Assembly: GCF_020097135.1 (NCBI RefSeq)
Contig: NZ_CP083608.1
Coordinates: forward strand, 1,798,001-1,862,000
DNA: 64,000 nucleotides
Origin: Macrococcus armenti
Lineage (GTDB): Bacteria > Bacillota > Bacilli > Staphylococcales > Staphylococcaceae
Reading direction: 5' to 3'
The notes beneath the pieces are model-generated. The model searched no databases, was not told where the DNA came from, and was given only the letters and a program-made list of their open reading frames with translations. Of this stretch, positions 30,495 through 39,852 are shown in pieces (position 1 is the first letter of the stretch; each line of letters begins with the position of its first letter). Position numbers and translations under genes: made by a program.

Positions 30495-30869
30495 GTGGCT
30501 CATGTACATTTACTCGCTGCGTGGCAGCATAACGACATCGATAAACTAAAACAAATTATTTCAACGCGCGTACACACCATTTTTACGAAAGCAGACGGTT
30601 CTACGATTGAAATGGATTATGACATGCTGATTGCAGAAATAAACAATGCGATTCAAGTCGCAGTAGAAAATGGCTGGGAATGGCAATTTGATGTCATTCA
30701 TAAAACAGAACGTGGTTCTGAAAATATCATCGTCATAAAGATATCCATCAGTAGCGGTGACTTCGAATCTTCTGAAAAAGCAGGACTTTGTGTATTAACA
30801 TTTGATGAAGACGGTGAGGCACGACGACTCATTCGCGCATATATCGAAGAAGGTGTAACGAACAATTAG
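30495..30869 (+). CDS. Hypothetical protein
   Basis: The 124-residue soluble protein begins at a GTG (30495), 8 bases after aaagga; an in-frame ATG at 30486 overlaps that site. Its length, N-terminal helices (HLLAAWQHNDIDKLKQI) and beta-rich end recall NTF2/SnoaL-like folds, but the match is weak. It lies 12 bases before an Ntn hydrolase gene and is probably cotranscribed with it. Confidence 0.6.
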   Translation: MAHVHLLAAWQHNDIDKLKQIISTRVHTIFTKADGSTIEMDYDMLIAEINNAIQVAVENGWEWQFDVIHKTERGSENIIVIKISISSGDFESSEKAGLCVLTFDEDGEARRLIRAYIEEGVTNN

Positions 30870-30881
30870 GAAAGCAGGGTT

Positions 30882-31919
30882 ATGATGCAACAAGTAAAAA
30901 GTGTGATAACAGAATTCAAAGGTACGCATTATGACTTCGGGCGTAGCCAGGCTGAATGGTTAAAGACGACGCTGATGATGGAAAACCGAGCAAAGGAATG
31001 GCGTAAACGTCGACCACGATTCGATATTAATATAGATGAAACAATGCAGGCTTTTATGAAATATGCACCCGGAATATGGGAAGAACTTATCGGACTGCAG
31101 GACGGACTGCATATGGATATGACACAAGTGTTACTGAACTTCGGTCATTACAGAGTATACGCTAAACCGAGCGGCTGCAGTGTGTTTACTACAGAAGATT
31201 ATATGGTGAGAAATTATGATTACCACCCCGCAACGTATGATGGGCGCTTTACATTTTATAAACCGAGTGATATTGGTTATGCAACGATGGCGCCTGTTTC
31301 ACGTATAACAGGTCGTATGGATGGCGTTAATGAACACGGTCTCGTTATGGGGTATAATTTTATGCACCGTAAAGCGCCAGGTGACGGGTTTGTCTGTTAT
31401 ATGATTGGGCGTATGGTGCTTGAATATTGCAAAAATGTTGATGATGCAGTAGCATTTCTTAAGGAAATTCCACATCGTTCAAGTTTCAGCTATATATTGC
31501 TCGATCCTTCAGGTATTACTAAAATTGTAGAAGCAACACCTCGTGATAAAACCGTGCGCAATCACCATTACTGTACGAATCACTTTGAAGTATTAACGCA
31601 TGAGAATCGCCGTGTGCTGGATGATTCCCATATGCGTATGCATCACTTAAAACAGCTCAACGGACAGATGGATGCAGCACATGCCTTCCAATTAATGAAT
31701 CAACATGACGGCGGCATATTCAGCGATAAGTATTCAAGTTGGAGCGGTACGATTCATACGAGCTGTTATCACCCGAAAACGTTAACTTGCGATATTACGC
31801 TCGGCGCGGGAAGTAAGCCTGTTCAATTAAGTTTAAGAGATTGGCTGGACGGTAAGCCGCTTCCTCAATATGAAATTACAGGACAAATTGATACACACTT
31901 AACATTTGCAAGCGAATAA
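30882..31919 (+). CDS. C45-type Ntn hydrolase / acyltransferase
   Basis: The 345-residue protein resembles the acyl-CoA:6-aminopenicillanate acyltransferase (C45) group. SGCSVFTTEDYMVRNYDYHP near residue 98 has the candidate nucleophile Cys, with GRMDGVNEHGLVMGYN after it. In this family Cys becomes N-terminal by self-cleavage, and the enzyme hydrolyses or transfers a linear amide. No signal peptide, so it should be cytosolic. The natural substrate is unknown. Confidence 0.82.
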   Translation: MMQQVKSVITEFKGTHYDFGRSQAEWLKTTLMMENRAKEWRKRRPRFDINIDETMQAFMKYAPGIWEELIGLQDGLHMDMTQVLLNFGHYRVYAKPSGCSVFTTEDYMVRNYDYHPATYDGRFTFYKPSDIGYATMAPVSRITGRMDGVNEHGLVMGYNFMHRKAPGDGFVCYMIGRMVLEYCKNVDDAVAFLKEIPHRSSFSYILLDPSGITKIVEATPRDKTVRNHHYCTNHFEVLTHENRRVLDDSHMRMHHLKQLNGQMDAAHAFQLMNQHDGGIFSDKYSSWSGTIHTSCYHPKTLTCDITLGAGSKPVQLSLRDWLDGKPLPQYEITGQIDTHLTFASE

Positions 31920-31947
31920 ACGGTCGGAATAAATCCGACCGTTTTTT
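31918..31947. terminator. Bidirectional terminator
   Basis: AAACGGTCGGA and TCCGACCGTTT around ATAAA with T runs on both sides, between converging genes. Confidence 0.85.
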
Positions 31948-32704
31948 ATTCATATGAATGCACTAATTTAAATGGACGATTCTCATATAGATCAAACTTC
32001 TGAGGTGTTTCTTCCATCGCCTTTAACAAACGTTGTTTTTGAAACGACAGTGTGACAAATTTATCGACGTTTGCTTTCGTTACCGGATAAAAGCCGGCAT
32101 CAACTGTTTCGCCAGGCGCATTCTGAAGCGTTCCACCTATAACATTACCGCAAAACGTAAAGTTAATGACACCGCTCGTTATGTTATGTGAGCTGTAAAG
32201 TAAACCCGTAATTTCTACATCAAGTCCTGTTTCTTCCTTTACTTCCCTAATCGCTCCGCTAACGACATCTTCATCTTTATCGAGACGTCCACCCGGCAAT
32301 TCCAGCGTATCACTGCGATGCAGACTTCTGACAAGCAGTACTTCGCCATGATTATTTTTAACATAAACATTCGTTGATACTAAATGCAAATCTTGTTTGT
32401 AGTCACCCGTTGGCTGAATAACCATCTCTTTCTTTGAAATGATCCATTTATCATTTGCCAGCTTCTCAGGAAGACTGTTCTTATAATGTACCGTTTTTTT
32501 ACGCATCTCAAAGAAGTCACGATAATGTTGTTCGTCGATATAACCCCAAATTTCAGTAATCACCGTATAATCTTCATTCACCCATCTACCAATCAGCTTC
32601 ACACCAAGTTCTAAATAATTATTTAATACATGATTGTGAAAATAAGCATTCGTAGATTCAAAACCGTCTGGAATAATCTTTATCTCTGTTTTTACTTCAA
32701 ACAT
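31946..32704 (-). CDS. NIPSNAP-Nudix fusion protein
   Basis: The 252-residue protein has two parts. Residues 1-95 resemble a NIPSNAP dimeric barrel (FEVKTEIKIIPDG, RWVNEDYTVITEIWGY). Residues 108-235 are a Nudix hydrolase with a full Nudix box GGRLDKDEDVVSGAIREVKE and ETGL. Nudix enzymes split nucleoside diphosphates linked to another group. The ATG at 32704 is 8 bases from aaggaa. It is divergent from the namA-like gene. Substrate not predictable. Confidence 0.82.
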   Translation of the reverse strand: MFEVKTEIKIIPDGFESTNAYFHNHVLNNYLELGVKLIGRWVNEDYTVITEIWGYIDEQHYRDFFEMRKKTVHYKNSLPEKLANDKWIISKKEMVIQPTGDYKQDLHLVSTNVYVKNNHGEVLLVRSLHRSDTLELPGGRLDKDEDVVSGAIREVKEETGLDVEITGLLYSSHNITSGVINFTFCGNVIGGTLQNAPGETVDAGFYPVTKANVDKFVTLSFQKQRLLKAMEETPQKFDLYENRPFKLVHSYE

Positions 32705-32749
32705 GTCCACACTTCCTTACACATCATCAATTCACTTTTCATTATACGG

Positions 32750-32761
32750 TAACAATTGTTA
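32750..32761. promoter_or_regulatory. Palindrome between nudix and OYE genes
   Basis: TAACAATTGTTA is a perfect 12-base palindrome in the divergent promoter region, of the kind bound by MarR-type repressors. No regulator gene is adjacent. Confidence 0.35.
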
Positions 32762-32864
32762 TATTTCATTTCATAAGGGAATGATTCTGAATTTTATTAT
32801 TATAAGCCGATTATTCGAAATTTATAACAGTTCACTATAAAATGTATACTAAGGAGTGATAAAA

Positions 32865-33905
32865 GTGATAACTAAATTAAATTCAAGTTTACAAATAAAA
32901 GATTTACAACTTAAAAATCGAATCGTTATGCCACCAATGTGTCAGTATTCAGTAGATAAAAAAGACGGCACACCAACAGAATGGCACTACGTCCATTACG
33001 CATCCCGAGCAGTTGGTGGTACGGGGCTGATTATCGTTGAAATGACAAACGTTGAACCTGATGGCAGAATTACAGACTATTGTCTCGGTTTATGGGATGA
33101 TACACAGATTCCTGCATATAAACGACTCGTACAAGGCATTCATGACAATGGTGCAAAAGCTGCCATTCAAATTGCACATGCAGGACGTAAGGCGACTGAT
33201 GTAGAAACGCCTGTTTCAAGTTCTGAAACACCGCTTGAAGAAGCAACGAAGTTCGGACCTGTACGCTATCCACGCGCACTATCACATGAAGAAGTTAAAG
33301 AAATGATAAATAAATATAAAGAAAGCGCAAGACGTGCAGTTGAAGCAGGATTTGATGCAATCGAAATACATGGTGCACACGGCTACCTTATCCATCAGTT
33401 CCACTCACCTTCAATTAATAAACGTACAGATGAATACGGACAGGATTTATCGTTATTCGGATGTGAAGTAATACAAGCAGTGAAATCGGTTATGCCTGAA
33501 GGAATGCCATTAATCTTCAGAATATCAGCACGTGAATACATGGATGGCGGTTACGATCTGAATTATGCACTTAAGATTTCTGAAGCATATAAAAATGCAG
33601 GCGTTGATGTATTCCATATCTCAACAGGTGGGGAAGCACCAGCTGGTAAAGACAAACCAGGAAACTATCCAGGTTATCAAGTATCATTTGCACGTGCATT
33701 TAAAGAGAAATTCAATGTCCCCGTTATCGCAGTTGGTATATTAGACGATGCAGCTACCGCTGAAATGACATTGCAAAACGATAATATCGACATGGTTGCA
33801 GTTGGCCGCGGTATGCTAAATGATCCGTACTGGGCAATCCATGCTGTAAAACAATTAAGAGATGAAATTGAAGTACCGAAGCAGTATGAAAGAGGGATAC
33901 GTTAA
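32865..33905 (+). CDS. namA: NADPH dehydrogenase / old yellow enzyme (NamA-like)
   Basis: The 346-residue FMN-dependent TIM-barrel enzyme resembles YqjM/NamA. NRIVMPPMCQYS at the N-terminus, the substrate-site IHGAHGYLIHQFHSP and the phosphate loop VAVGRGMLNDPYW are present. It reduces activated alkenes, quinones and nitro compounds with NADPH. A GTG at 32865 lies 8 bases after aaggag; the upstream GTG at 32856 overlaps it. A perfect terminator follows. Confidence 0.92.
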   Translation: MITKLNSSLQIKDLQLKNRIVMPPMCQYSVDKKDGTPTEWHYVHYASRAVGGTGLIIVEMTNVEPDGRITDYCLGLWDDTQIPAYKRLVQGIHDNGAKAAIQIAHAGRKATDVETPVSSSETPLEEATKFGPVRYPRALSHEEVKEMINKYKESARRAVEAGFDAIEIHGAHGYLIHQFHSPSINKRTDEYGQDLSLFGCEVIQAVKSVMPEGMPLIFRISAREYMDGGYDLNYALKISEAYKNAGVDVFHISTGGEAPAGKDKPGNYPGYQVSFARAFKEKFNVPVIAVGILDDAATAEMTLQNDNIDMVAVGRGMLNDPYWAIHAVKQLRDEIEVPKQYERGIR

Positions 33906-33939
33906 AAAAACGCCAGAAACTAAAGTTTCTGGCGTTTTT
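33904..33939. terminator. Bidirectional terminator
   Basis: AAAAAACGCCAGAAAC and its complement around TAAA, flanked by A and T runs, between converging genes. Confidence 0.88.
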
Positions 33940-33945
33940 CATATT

Positions 33946-35178
33946 TTAAATGACCCAGTTCCCATCTCTGAACACTGGTACAACTGTTCCGTCTTTTTGT
34001 ATCCCGTCAATGTTTAAATCATTGCTTCCCATCATAAAATCAACATGAACAAGCGAATGATTTAATCCTTTTCCGAATAGTTCATCTTTTGATAAATCTT
34101 TACCATTTTCAATTGCATTCGGGAATGCACGTCCTAGCGCAACGTGACAAGATGCATTTTCATCATACAGCGTATTGTAGTACAGAATTCCTGAATTAGA
34201 TATCGGTGAATCATCTGGTACTAATGCGATTTCACCAAGTCTTCTTGCACCCTCATCATTATCCAGTAAGTTTTTCAGAACATCATAACCACGAACCGCT
34301 TCAAAGTCTGTTACAACGCCATCTTTAAATGTTAATTTAAAGTCATCCACAATCGCACCTTGATAAGCAAGTGGTCGCGTATTACCAATCACACCGTTTA
34401 CGCGTCTGAAGTCTGGTGACGTAAACACTTCTTCTGTCGGCATGTTCACCTGAATTTCAACACCATCAGCATTTGTTGTACTCGCACCTAACCAGCGATG
34501 TCCTTCTGTCATTCCAATTTCAACGTCCGTACGTTCTGAATAATAATGCAGCTTATCGAAATTCAGTTCATTTAATTTGTGTGCACGTGCATTTAAGTTA
34601 TCATTATGTTCTTTCCATGCCTGAACAGGATCTTCCTTATCAACGCGAACCGCTTTAATCATCGCATCTAATAGTTTTAATTTCGCGTCTTCACCTTTTA
34701 ATTCCGGGAACACAAGCTCACCCCATTTATCGTTCGGGAACGCAACGATACACCACGAGAAGTCATAGCGTCCTACAGCTCGTGCGAAGTCTTTATTCAT
34801 TTCTCCATTAGCTTTAGCAAGTGCTGCAATCTTATTTGCATTTGCATCTTTTAAAAGCTCAGGTGTTTGTGAATATATGCGTAAATGCGCTACTTTTTGA
34901 GCTACAAAGTCATTGATCTCATCAATCTTATATTGTTTAATTTCCTCGAAAACTTCAACTGGTGCATGTTCAAATTTCATCTGTGTTGAAGGACCATCCG
35001 TTAATTTTTGAATGACATTATGTGCACCACGTGCATAAGCTGCTTTCGTTACAGCTCTGACAAAATCAATTGCATCGATATCTGAATTGATTACTAATGT
35101 CTGCCCCTTCTGAATATTAAGCCCTACTTCTACGACTGTTTGTGCATATTTGTTTACTGTTTCAATATAGTTCATCAT
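33946..35178 (-). CDS. M29-family aminopeptidase (AmpS/PepS)
   Basis: The 410-residue metallo-aminopeptidase carries the family ligand segments MTEGHRWLGAS, NMPTEEVFTSPD, GRAFPNAIENG and HVDFMMGSNDL. It trims N-terminal residues from peptides in the cytosol. The ATG has aaggagg upstream; two ATG codons are adjacent. It is full length. Staphylococcal homologues are called AmpS. Confidence 0.94.
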   Translation of the reverse strand: MMNYIETVNKYAQTVVEVGLNIQKGQTLVINSDIDAIDFVRAVTKAAYARGAHNVIQKLTDGPSTQMKFEHAPVEVFEEIKQYKIDEINDFVAQKVAHLRIYSQTPELLKDANANKIAALAKANGEMNKDFARAVGRYDFSWCIVAFPNDKWGELVFPELKGEDAKLKLLDAMIKAVRVDKEDPVQAWKEHNDNLNARAHKLNELNFDKLHYYSERTDVEIGMTEGHRWLGASTTNADGVEIQVNMPTEEVFTSPDFRRVNGVIGNTRPLAYQGAIVDDFKLTFKDGVVTDFEAVRGYDVLKNLLDNDEGARRLGEIALVPDDSPISNSGILYYNTLYDENASCHVALGRAFPNAIENGKDLSKDELFGKGLNHSLVHVDFMMGSNDLNIDGIQKDGTVVPVFRDGNWVI

Positions 35179-35258
35179 ATAACCTCCTTAATTCTATTAT
35201 ATCGGTTTCCGAAAGAAAAAGAAATAATAAAAAACAGGGATATCACGTCCCTGCCTCA

Positions 35259-35741
35259 TTACGCATTAAAGAGCTCGATTCGGTTTACACGATCATTTTT
35301 AAATACAAACTTCATACCGATATGATTTTCTTTATCCATATAATGATACTGCGTCTGTTTATTATTTAAAAACGATTTCTTGTACGTATCACCATATGCT
35401 TCAACAACTTTATCTCTACTATCACCAATCGTTATATTGCGTGCAGTATATAAATTTTTATTGCTATATAGCATAATTGCATTAATTTGCTGTTTTTTAT
35501 TAGAAACACGAATAATTAAACCTGGATAATCTTTAGAACGATAAAACGATTTCCCCTCAACTGCTGCAGTATCATCTTTCTTGAACTTTTCAAGCAATGC
35601 ATTGCGGTGCTGATGCAGCGTGTAGTTATCTATTTTCTCCTGACTCAGATCATTATCCGGCGTTGTGCAATAATTATAAATCATCATACCTGCGATACAT
35701 ACAAATAACAGCGTAATAATTATTACCAAATATTTCTTCAT
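35259..35741 (-). CDS. Membrane-anchored hypothetical protein
   Basis: The 160-residue protein has an N-terminal membrane helix (residues 4-24, KYLVIIITLLFVCIAGMMIY) and an outside domain. Near residue 105 the segment ITIGDSRDKVVEAYGD resembles the BamE/SmpA-like motif seen in Gram-positive extracellular proteins. I chose the ATG at 35741; the ORF upstream lacks a ribosome site, and gagga lies rather far at 13 bases. Function unknown. Confidence 0.65.
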   Translation of the reverse strand: MKKYLVIIITLLFVCIAGMMIYNYCTTPDNDLSQEKIDNYTLHQHRNALLEKFKKDDTAAVEGKSFYRSKDYPGLIIRVSNKKQQINAIMLYSNKNLYTARNITIGDSRDKVVEAYGDTYKKSFLNNKQTQYHYMDKENHIGMKFVFKNDRVNRIELFNA

Positions 35742-35829
35742 AACTGAATCACGTTCCTCATTATTTTCTCTATAACAATATAACATAAAATTACAATTAT
35801 TTCTTTTTAAAATAACATAAGCTTAAATT

Positions 35830-35858
35830 TTGTCTGACAATTCTGATATTGTTATAAT
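35830..35858 (+). promoter_or_regulatory. Promoter for thioredoxin-like gene
   Basis: TTGTCT and TATAAT are 17 bases apart, about 33 bases upstream of the 35891 start. Confidence 0.7.
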
Positions 35859-35890
35859 CACTATATAAATAATTCGAGGAGATGGAGATT

Positions 35891-36445
35891 ATGACAACAT
35901 TAAGACAACATTATGATAACAGCTTAACATTAGATGAGTACTTAGCACATATGCAAGTTAACAAAGACGAAATGCTGGCGATTTATGATGCGTTTCAGAC
36001 ACCTAACGATGCGCGTTTAAATGAAATCAAAGATAAAAACTTAAAAGCGATTGTTATTACAGAAGATTGGTGTGGAGATGCAATGATGAACATTCCAATC
36101 TTAATGCATATCGCAAAAGAGGCAAACATCGATTTACGTTTTTCATTACGTGATTCTAATTTAGAGCTGATGGACCAATATTTAACGAACGGGACAGCAC
36201 GTGCCATTCCAATCTTTGTATTCCTTGATAATACAGATCATCAATATGCAGTTTGGGGACCTCGTGCTCAAGTTGTACAGGATTATGTGCTTGATGTACG
36301 TAAAGATTTACCGGCGAAAGATGCGCCAGACTTCGAAGAGAAACAAAAAGCTGTGCATCATACAATTCACGAGAAATATAAAAACGCACCAGAATTCTGG
36401 AACGCTGTTTACGAATCAATTGTAGAACGTATTTTAAAATTATAA
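35891..36445 (+). CDS. Thioredoxin-family protein
   Basis: The 184-residue protein belongs to the short thioredoxin-fold group with EDWCGDAMMNIPI near residue 61, where the usual CxxC is reduced to a single Cys. The following helix and ARAIPIFVFLD match the cis-Pro region. A C-terminal helical extension follows. The ATG at 35891 lies after gaggagatgg; the ATG at 35882 overlaps it. A clear promoter and terminator frame a single-gene unit. The partner is unknown. Confidence 0.82.
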   Translation: MTTLRQHYDNSLTLDEYLAHMQVNKDEMLAIYDAFQTPNDARLNEIKDKNLKAIVITEDWCGDAMMNIPILMHIAKEANIDLRFSLRDSNLELMDQYLTNGTARAIPIFVFLDNTDHQYAVWGPRAQVVQDYVLDVRKDLPAKDAPDFEEKQKAVHHTIHEKYKNAPEFWNAVYESIVERILKL

Positions 36446-36452
36446 TTTTTAT

Positions 36453-36481
36453 GGAGAACAAAAGATGTTCTCCTTTTTTTG
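36453..36481 (+). terminator. Terminator after thioredoxin-like gene
   Basis: GGAGAACA and TGTTCTCC around AAAGA, followed by seven T. Confidence 0.85.
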
Positions 36482-36534
36482 TATAAATATATGTATTCAG
36501 GGTATATAACAATATATAAAAAAGAGGTGAAGCT

Positions 36535-36909
36535 ATGAATAATTTATATGATGAAGTAAAAAATTCACGAAACGAATTACTAGAACAAGTAAAACAACTG
36601 AGTACATCAGAACTTAATTATAACTTCGGCAGCAAATTCAAAAGCATTAAATATAACTTACTGCAAATCGCATATGCATATCATGAAGGTCTGGAGCAAT
36701 ATAAGGACCAGATTGGTGACTATGACTTATTTAAAGAAAACGGAACTAAACTGAACATCATCGATATCGAGAACTATTTCGATAACATAGATTATGCAAT
36801 TGAACAAAACTCCGTGCATCCAGAAACGGTAATGCCTTATATCTTTAACGACTATGAATATCGCGGGAAAATCAAATTTCTCATGACGTTCTTTGAAGTG
36901 TTGAAGTAG
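36535..36909 (+). CDS. Hypothetical protein
   Basis: The 124-residue acidic, helical protein is not recognised. The ATG has gaggtgaagct upstream. Residues are rich in Asn, Tyr and Asp, with no membrane segment. A strong terminator follows 10 bases after the stop. It opens an accessory-looking stretch of small unknown genes (36.5-40.5 kb). Confidence 0.6.
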   Translation: MNNLYDEVKNSRNELLEQVKQLSTSELNYNFGSKFKSIKYNLLQIAYAYHEGLEQYKDQIGDYDLFKENGTKLNIIDIENYFDNIDYAIEQNSVHPETVMPYIFNDYEYRGKIKFLMTFFEVLK

Positions 36910-36916
36910 TGAAACT

Positions 36917-36950
36917 AAAAATTCCCCAAATAAAATTTGGGGAATTTTTT
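36917..36950 (+). terminator. Terminator
   Basis: AAAATTCCCCAAA and its complement around TAAAA, followed by six T. Confidence 0.85.
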
Positions 36951-37076
36951 GTATAATGAAATTAGTGGTATTCCATACTATCATACACCTTCAAAAATGA
37001 GTTCTGTAGACGAATCCAACGAAAGTTCTTTCCAAATAATCTGTCTGAATTCATTTACAAATATTTATTTAGTAAA

Positions 37077-37682
37077 TTAGATTTCATCTTCTGTATATCT
37101 TTCAATTTTTAAATGCCTATACTTTTCTATAAATTTTTCGAATCTCTTTTCATCGTCGAAAGCAATAATTAATCCACGGTCATCGTATATGTGTAATAAG
37201 ACATCTTTATTAATATTAATAAAGAATACGGATGAGTATATATCACGTTGATTAATATTAGGATGCAACCCTGGAAAATCTTGATTGCATATTGCTTTTA
37301 TAAGCTTTTTGTATTTAATATCTTTTTTATTACAGTAATATGTAAATACATTTTTTATATCAAGTACATCTTCCTTTTTAATAAATTGTTCATATTCATA
37401 TATCATTTGTTTAAATAGGAATCTTTCAGGAAACCTACTCTTTCTATGTGTTATATAATTAGTAGATATGGAATGTATGAGTTTAATTTGATCATTCGTA
37501 TCAAAAATTTCATCAAAAATCATAGTCGCATTATGATAGACGGATTGAAAGTATAAGTCATTAATAGAAGTACCTTCATTATTTAAAGGAAACAATTCAT
37601 TTTCTAAATATACATTATACGCATTGCTTAAAGTATTGAAGTCAATATCAATTAAACTATTTATATTCTTTACCCTGGACAT
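37077..37682 (-). CDS. DUF3885 domain protein
   Basis: The 201-residue protein resembles DUF3885: FQSVYHNATMIFDEIFD near residue 46 and a C-terminal LLHIYDDRGLIIAFDD followed by a basic helix (KFIEKYRHLKIERY). The ATG has ggagag upstream. Proteins with this domain are frequent in Firmicutes accessory regions and may be immunity proteins, but no toxin is visible nearby. It lies 65 bases after another unknown gene in the same direction. Confidence 0.65.
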   Translation of the reverse strand: MSRVKNINSLIDIDFNTLSNAYNVYLENELFPLNNEGTSINDLYFQSVYHNATMIFDEIFDTNDQIKLIHSISTNYITHRKSRFPERFLFKQMIYEYEQFIKKEDVLDIKNVFTYYCNKKDIKYKKLIKAICNQDFPGLHPNINQRDIYSSVFFININKDVLLHIYDDRGLIIAFDDEKRFEKFIEKYRHLKIERYTEDEI

Positions 37683-37747
37683 TAATACATCTCTCCATTA
37701 TTCCCAATACTAATAATTTATGAACTTATTGCATTGCATCCATTCAT

Positions 37748-38179
37748 TCACTTTTTATATCTTTTTAAATATTTCCCCGCTAATTTATTATCAGGATTTA
37801 ATTTTATCAATTTATTTGCTACGAAATTTATGTGTTCCTTACAAATCATATCGAAATCAGGTTCATCTAATATCATTAAAAAATCATTAAGTAAACTTGA
37901 ATCTTCAAAATCAGATATCTCTAAAGCTCTCCAGTAATGGTAATAAGCTAAATCATACGCATCCTCTATATAATTAAAATGAAAATGATAAATGCTACCG
38001 ACCATTTCATGAAATTCAATACTATCGATTTCGTTACCGATAACGGATAAATAATAAGCTAGCCTTGTATCACTGATATCGTTATTTAGAAAGTAAAATA
38101 ATATATCGTCCAAATCATTGGTCATTATCATCTTTTGAATTTCAATGGGCAATCGTTTAATTAATATATCTTTTCTCAT
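37748..38179 (-). CDS. Hypothetical acidic helical protein
   Basis: The 143-residue protein is not recognised. It is acidic and helical (YHYWRALEISDFEDSSLLND), with a repeat-like look that recalls small tetratricopeptide-type immunity proteins. Its ribosome site is ataggtg. The first part of this gene and its upstream sequence are copied at 40374-40572. AT content is high, as in the surrounding accessory patch. Confidence 0.55.
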   Translation of the reverse strand: MRKDILIKRLPIEIQKMIMTNDLDDILFYFLNNDISDTRLAYYLSVIGNEIDSIEFHEMVGSIYHFHFNYIEDAYDLAYYHYWRALEISDFEDSSLLNDFLMILDEPDFDMICKEHINFVANKLIKLNPDNKLAGKYLKRYKK

Positions 38180-38399
38180 TTCTGATTCACCTATCTTATA
38201 CTTTTATCAAAAATTTGAAGTTGTTTTGTTATTATAGTTCTAGCTTTAATATGATTTAAAAAAACCTTTATAATGTTTCTTTTATATTACTTTTTTTGAT
38301 TTTAAGTTTCAACATTTTCTTCCATATTAGATAATGTTTTTCAATTGAAATAATAATGATGTATACATTTTTCGTAGGACAAATTACTCTTTAACAAAA

Positions 38400-38443
38400 A
38401 ACACGTCAGAAGTCAGATCTTCAAATCTAACTCCTGGCGTGTT
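38400..38443. terminator. Hairpin, copy A
   Basis: AACACGTCAGAAGTCAGAT pairs with the downstream arm ending GTGTT, with one clear mismatch and two G-T pairs over 19 positions. The same hairpin recurs at 40499-40542, where it terminates the FAD monooxygenase. Confidence 0.7.
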
Positions 38444-38691
38444 GTTTGCATATTTGTAACACGATATTCTTTTAATTTATCTGTATTAACCTCACCATTT
38501 GTTCTTACTGGTGATAAATCAGCCATTTTTAGCCCATTGTATTTGTTTTGACGAAACCCCATTACTTTGAAAGTCAATTCATAATTAATCGATTTTGAGA
38601 TAGTAGCATATTTTTGTTTATTTTCAATTCTGTATGCTTCTTTTGCTAAACTGTGATATATAGTATCCTCAATATATAGTTTATTCTTATG
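38413..38691 (-). pseudogene. Headless remnant of an unknown gene
   Basis: The minus strand is open for 92 codons with protein-like composition (KEAYRIENKQKYATI, MADLSPVRTNGEVNTDKL) to a TGA at 38413-38415. There is no start codon before codon 30, no ribosome site and no preceding gene, so only a C-terminal part survives. The last 19 codons are copied at 40.5 kb. The parent gene is not identified. Confidence 0.5.
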
Positions 38692-38715
38692 TCACCTCGA
38701 ATAGGAGTTGGTGTT

Positions 38716-39135
38716 GTGTCAAAAAAAATTTTAATTATTTTTACTATCATAATGAGTCTATGCCTTATTATAGGCAGTGTCTATTTCAAGATGAAAAATG
38801 ATGCACGAGAAAAGGAAAAAGAAGTTTACTATAAAGAACAAAGAGAACGTATTACACTCTACCTTAAGTTTAATACAAAAGAACCTAACACTATTAAAAA
38901 GGTTGATTTCACCAAAGTAGAAATAGGACCCATGGGTGATGTTATATTTGAGGGGGATATAAATGATAACAAAAAAGATGACTTCACTGCTTTTTCCCCA
39001 CCCGAAAAAAATTACCAATTTGAGGGAGATCTGATTTTAAGTGATGGGCTAGACCAATTATTGAGACCTGCACACCAATTAAAGTCATTTGAAGAAATCG
39101 AGAAAGAAGTAAAACAAGAAAAAGAAAAACACTAA
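38716..39135 (+). CDS. DUF1433 domain protein (paralogue 1)
   Basis: The 139-residue protein has an N-terminal membrane helix (KKILIIFTIIMSLCLIIGSV), a charged helix with REKEKE, then the DUF1433 core: ERITLYLKFNTKEPNTIKKV, GDVIFEGDIN and ENYQFEG-type segments. These small anchored proteins occur in tandem in staphylococci; their role is unknown. The start is a GTG at 38716, 8 bases after ggag. It is the first of three tandem copies, each with its own promoter-like region. Confidence 0.75.
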   Translation: MSKKILIIFTIIMSLCLIIGSVYFKMKNDAREKEKEVYYKEQRERITLYLKFNTKEPNTIKKVDFTKVEIGPMGDVIFEGDINDNKKDDFTAFSPPEKNYQFEGDLILSDGLDQLLRPAHQLKSFEEIEKEVKQEKEKH

Positions 39136-39180
39136 TATCAATCTTTCTAATCAAAAAAACTCAGTGAAGTGAACCCCAAA

Positions 39181-39289
39181 AAGTTAGACTTTTTGATTCA
39201 CTTTATCTATATGCTTCTTTTTCTAAGCAGTGATATTAGTATCCTTAGTATATAATTAGTTTATATGTCACCTCGAGTTAGGAGTTGTT
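39181..39289. repeat. Duplicated upstream segment (DUF1433 copy 2)
   Basis: About 109 bases, including a hairpin, promoter-like region and ribosome site, are nearly identical to 39853-39961 upstream of copy 3. Confidence 0.85.
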
Positions 39290-39293
39290 TATT

Positions 39294-39704
39294 GTGTCAA
39301 AAAAAATTTTAATTATTTTTACTATCATAATGAGTCTATGCCTAATTATAGGAGGTGTCTATTTCAAGATGAAAAATGATGCACGAGAAAAGGAAAAAGA
39401 ATTATATTATAAAGAACAACAAGAGCGTATTACACTTTACCTTAAGTATAATACAAAAGAATCTAATACTATTAAAAAGGTAGATTTCACCAATGTAAAG
39501 GTTGGTCCAATGGGTGATGTTGTATTTGAAGGATACATCAACAATAATAAAGAAGATGTGTTTGTCGCATACGCTTCACCTGAAGACAATTTTCAATTTG
39601 GTGGAGATATGTTGGAAAGTAAAAAATTAAGTAAACTTTTAAAACCTGCACACGAATTAAAATCACCAGAAAAAATCAAACAAGAATTATCAAAAGAAAA
39701 ATGA
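39294..39704 (+). CDS. DUF1433 domain protein (paralogue 2)
   Basis: The 136-residue product is very close to paralogue 1: the same membrane helix and REKEKE helix, then ERITLYLKYNTKESNTIKKV. Its C-terminal half differs (EDVFVAYASPEDNFQFGGD), as expected for a family diverging in the outside domain. A GTG at 39294 lies 9 bases after aggag. A hairpin with the sequence GAACCCCAAAAAGTTAGAC lies before it. Confidence 0.75.
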   Translation: MSKKILIIFTIIMSLCLIIGGVYFKMKNDAREKEKELYYKEQQERITLYLKYNTKESNTIKKVDFTNVKVGPMGDVVFEGYINNNKEDVFVAYASPEDNFQFGGDMLESKKLSKLLKPAHELKSPEKIKQELSKEK

Positions 39705-39852
39705 TTTTGAATATCATACTTTAATTTCATAAAGATTTTAAAATACGTTATAAACAAATCCATTTAATATATCTTGATTAACACCGATATGCCTAAGTAT
39801 CATAGATTGAGATGAATGATTAAATAAATCCATCAATAAAGTGAATCAAAAA

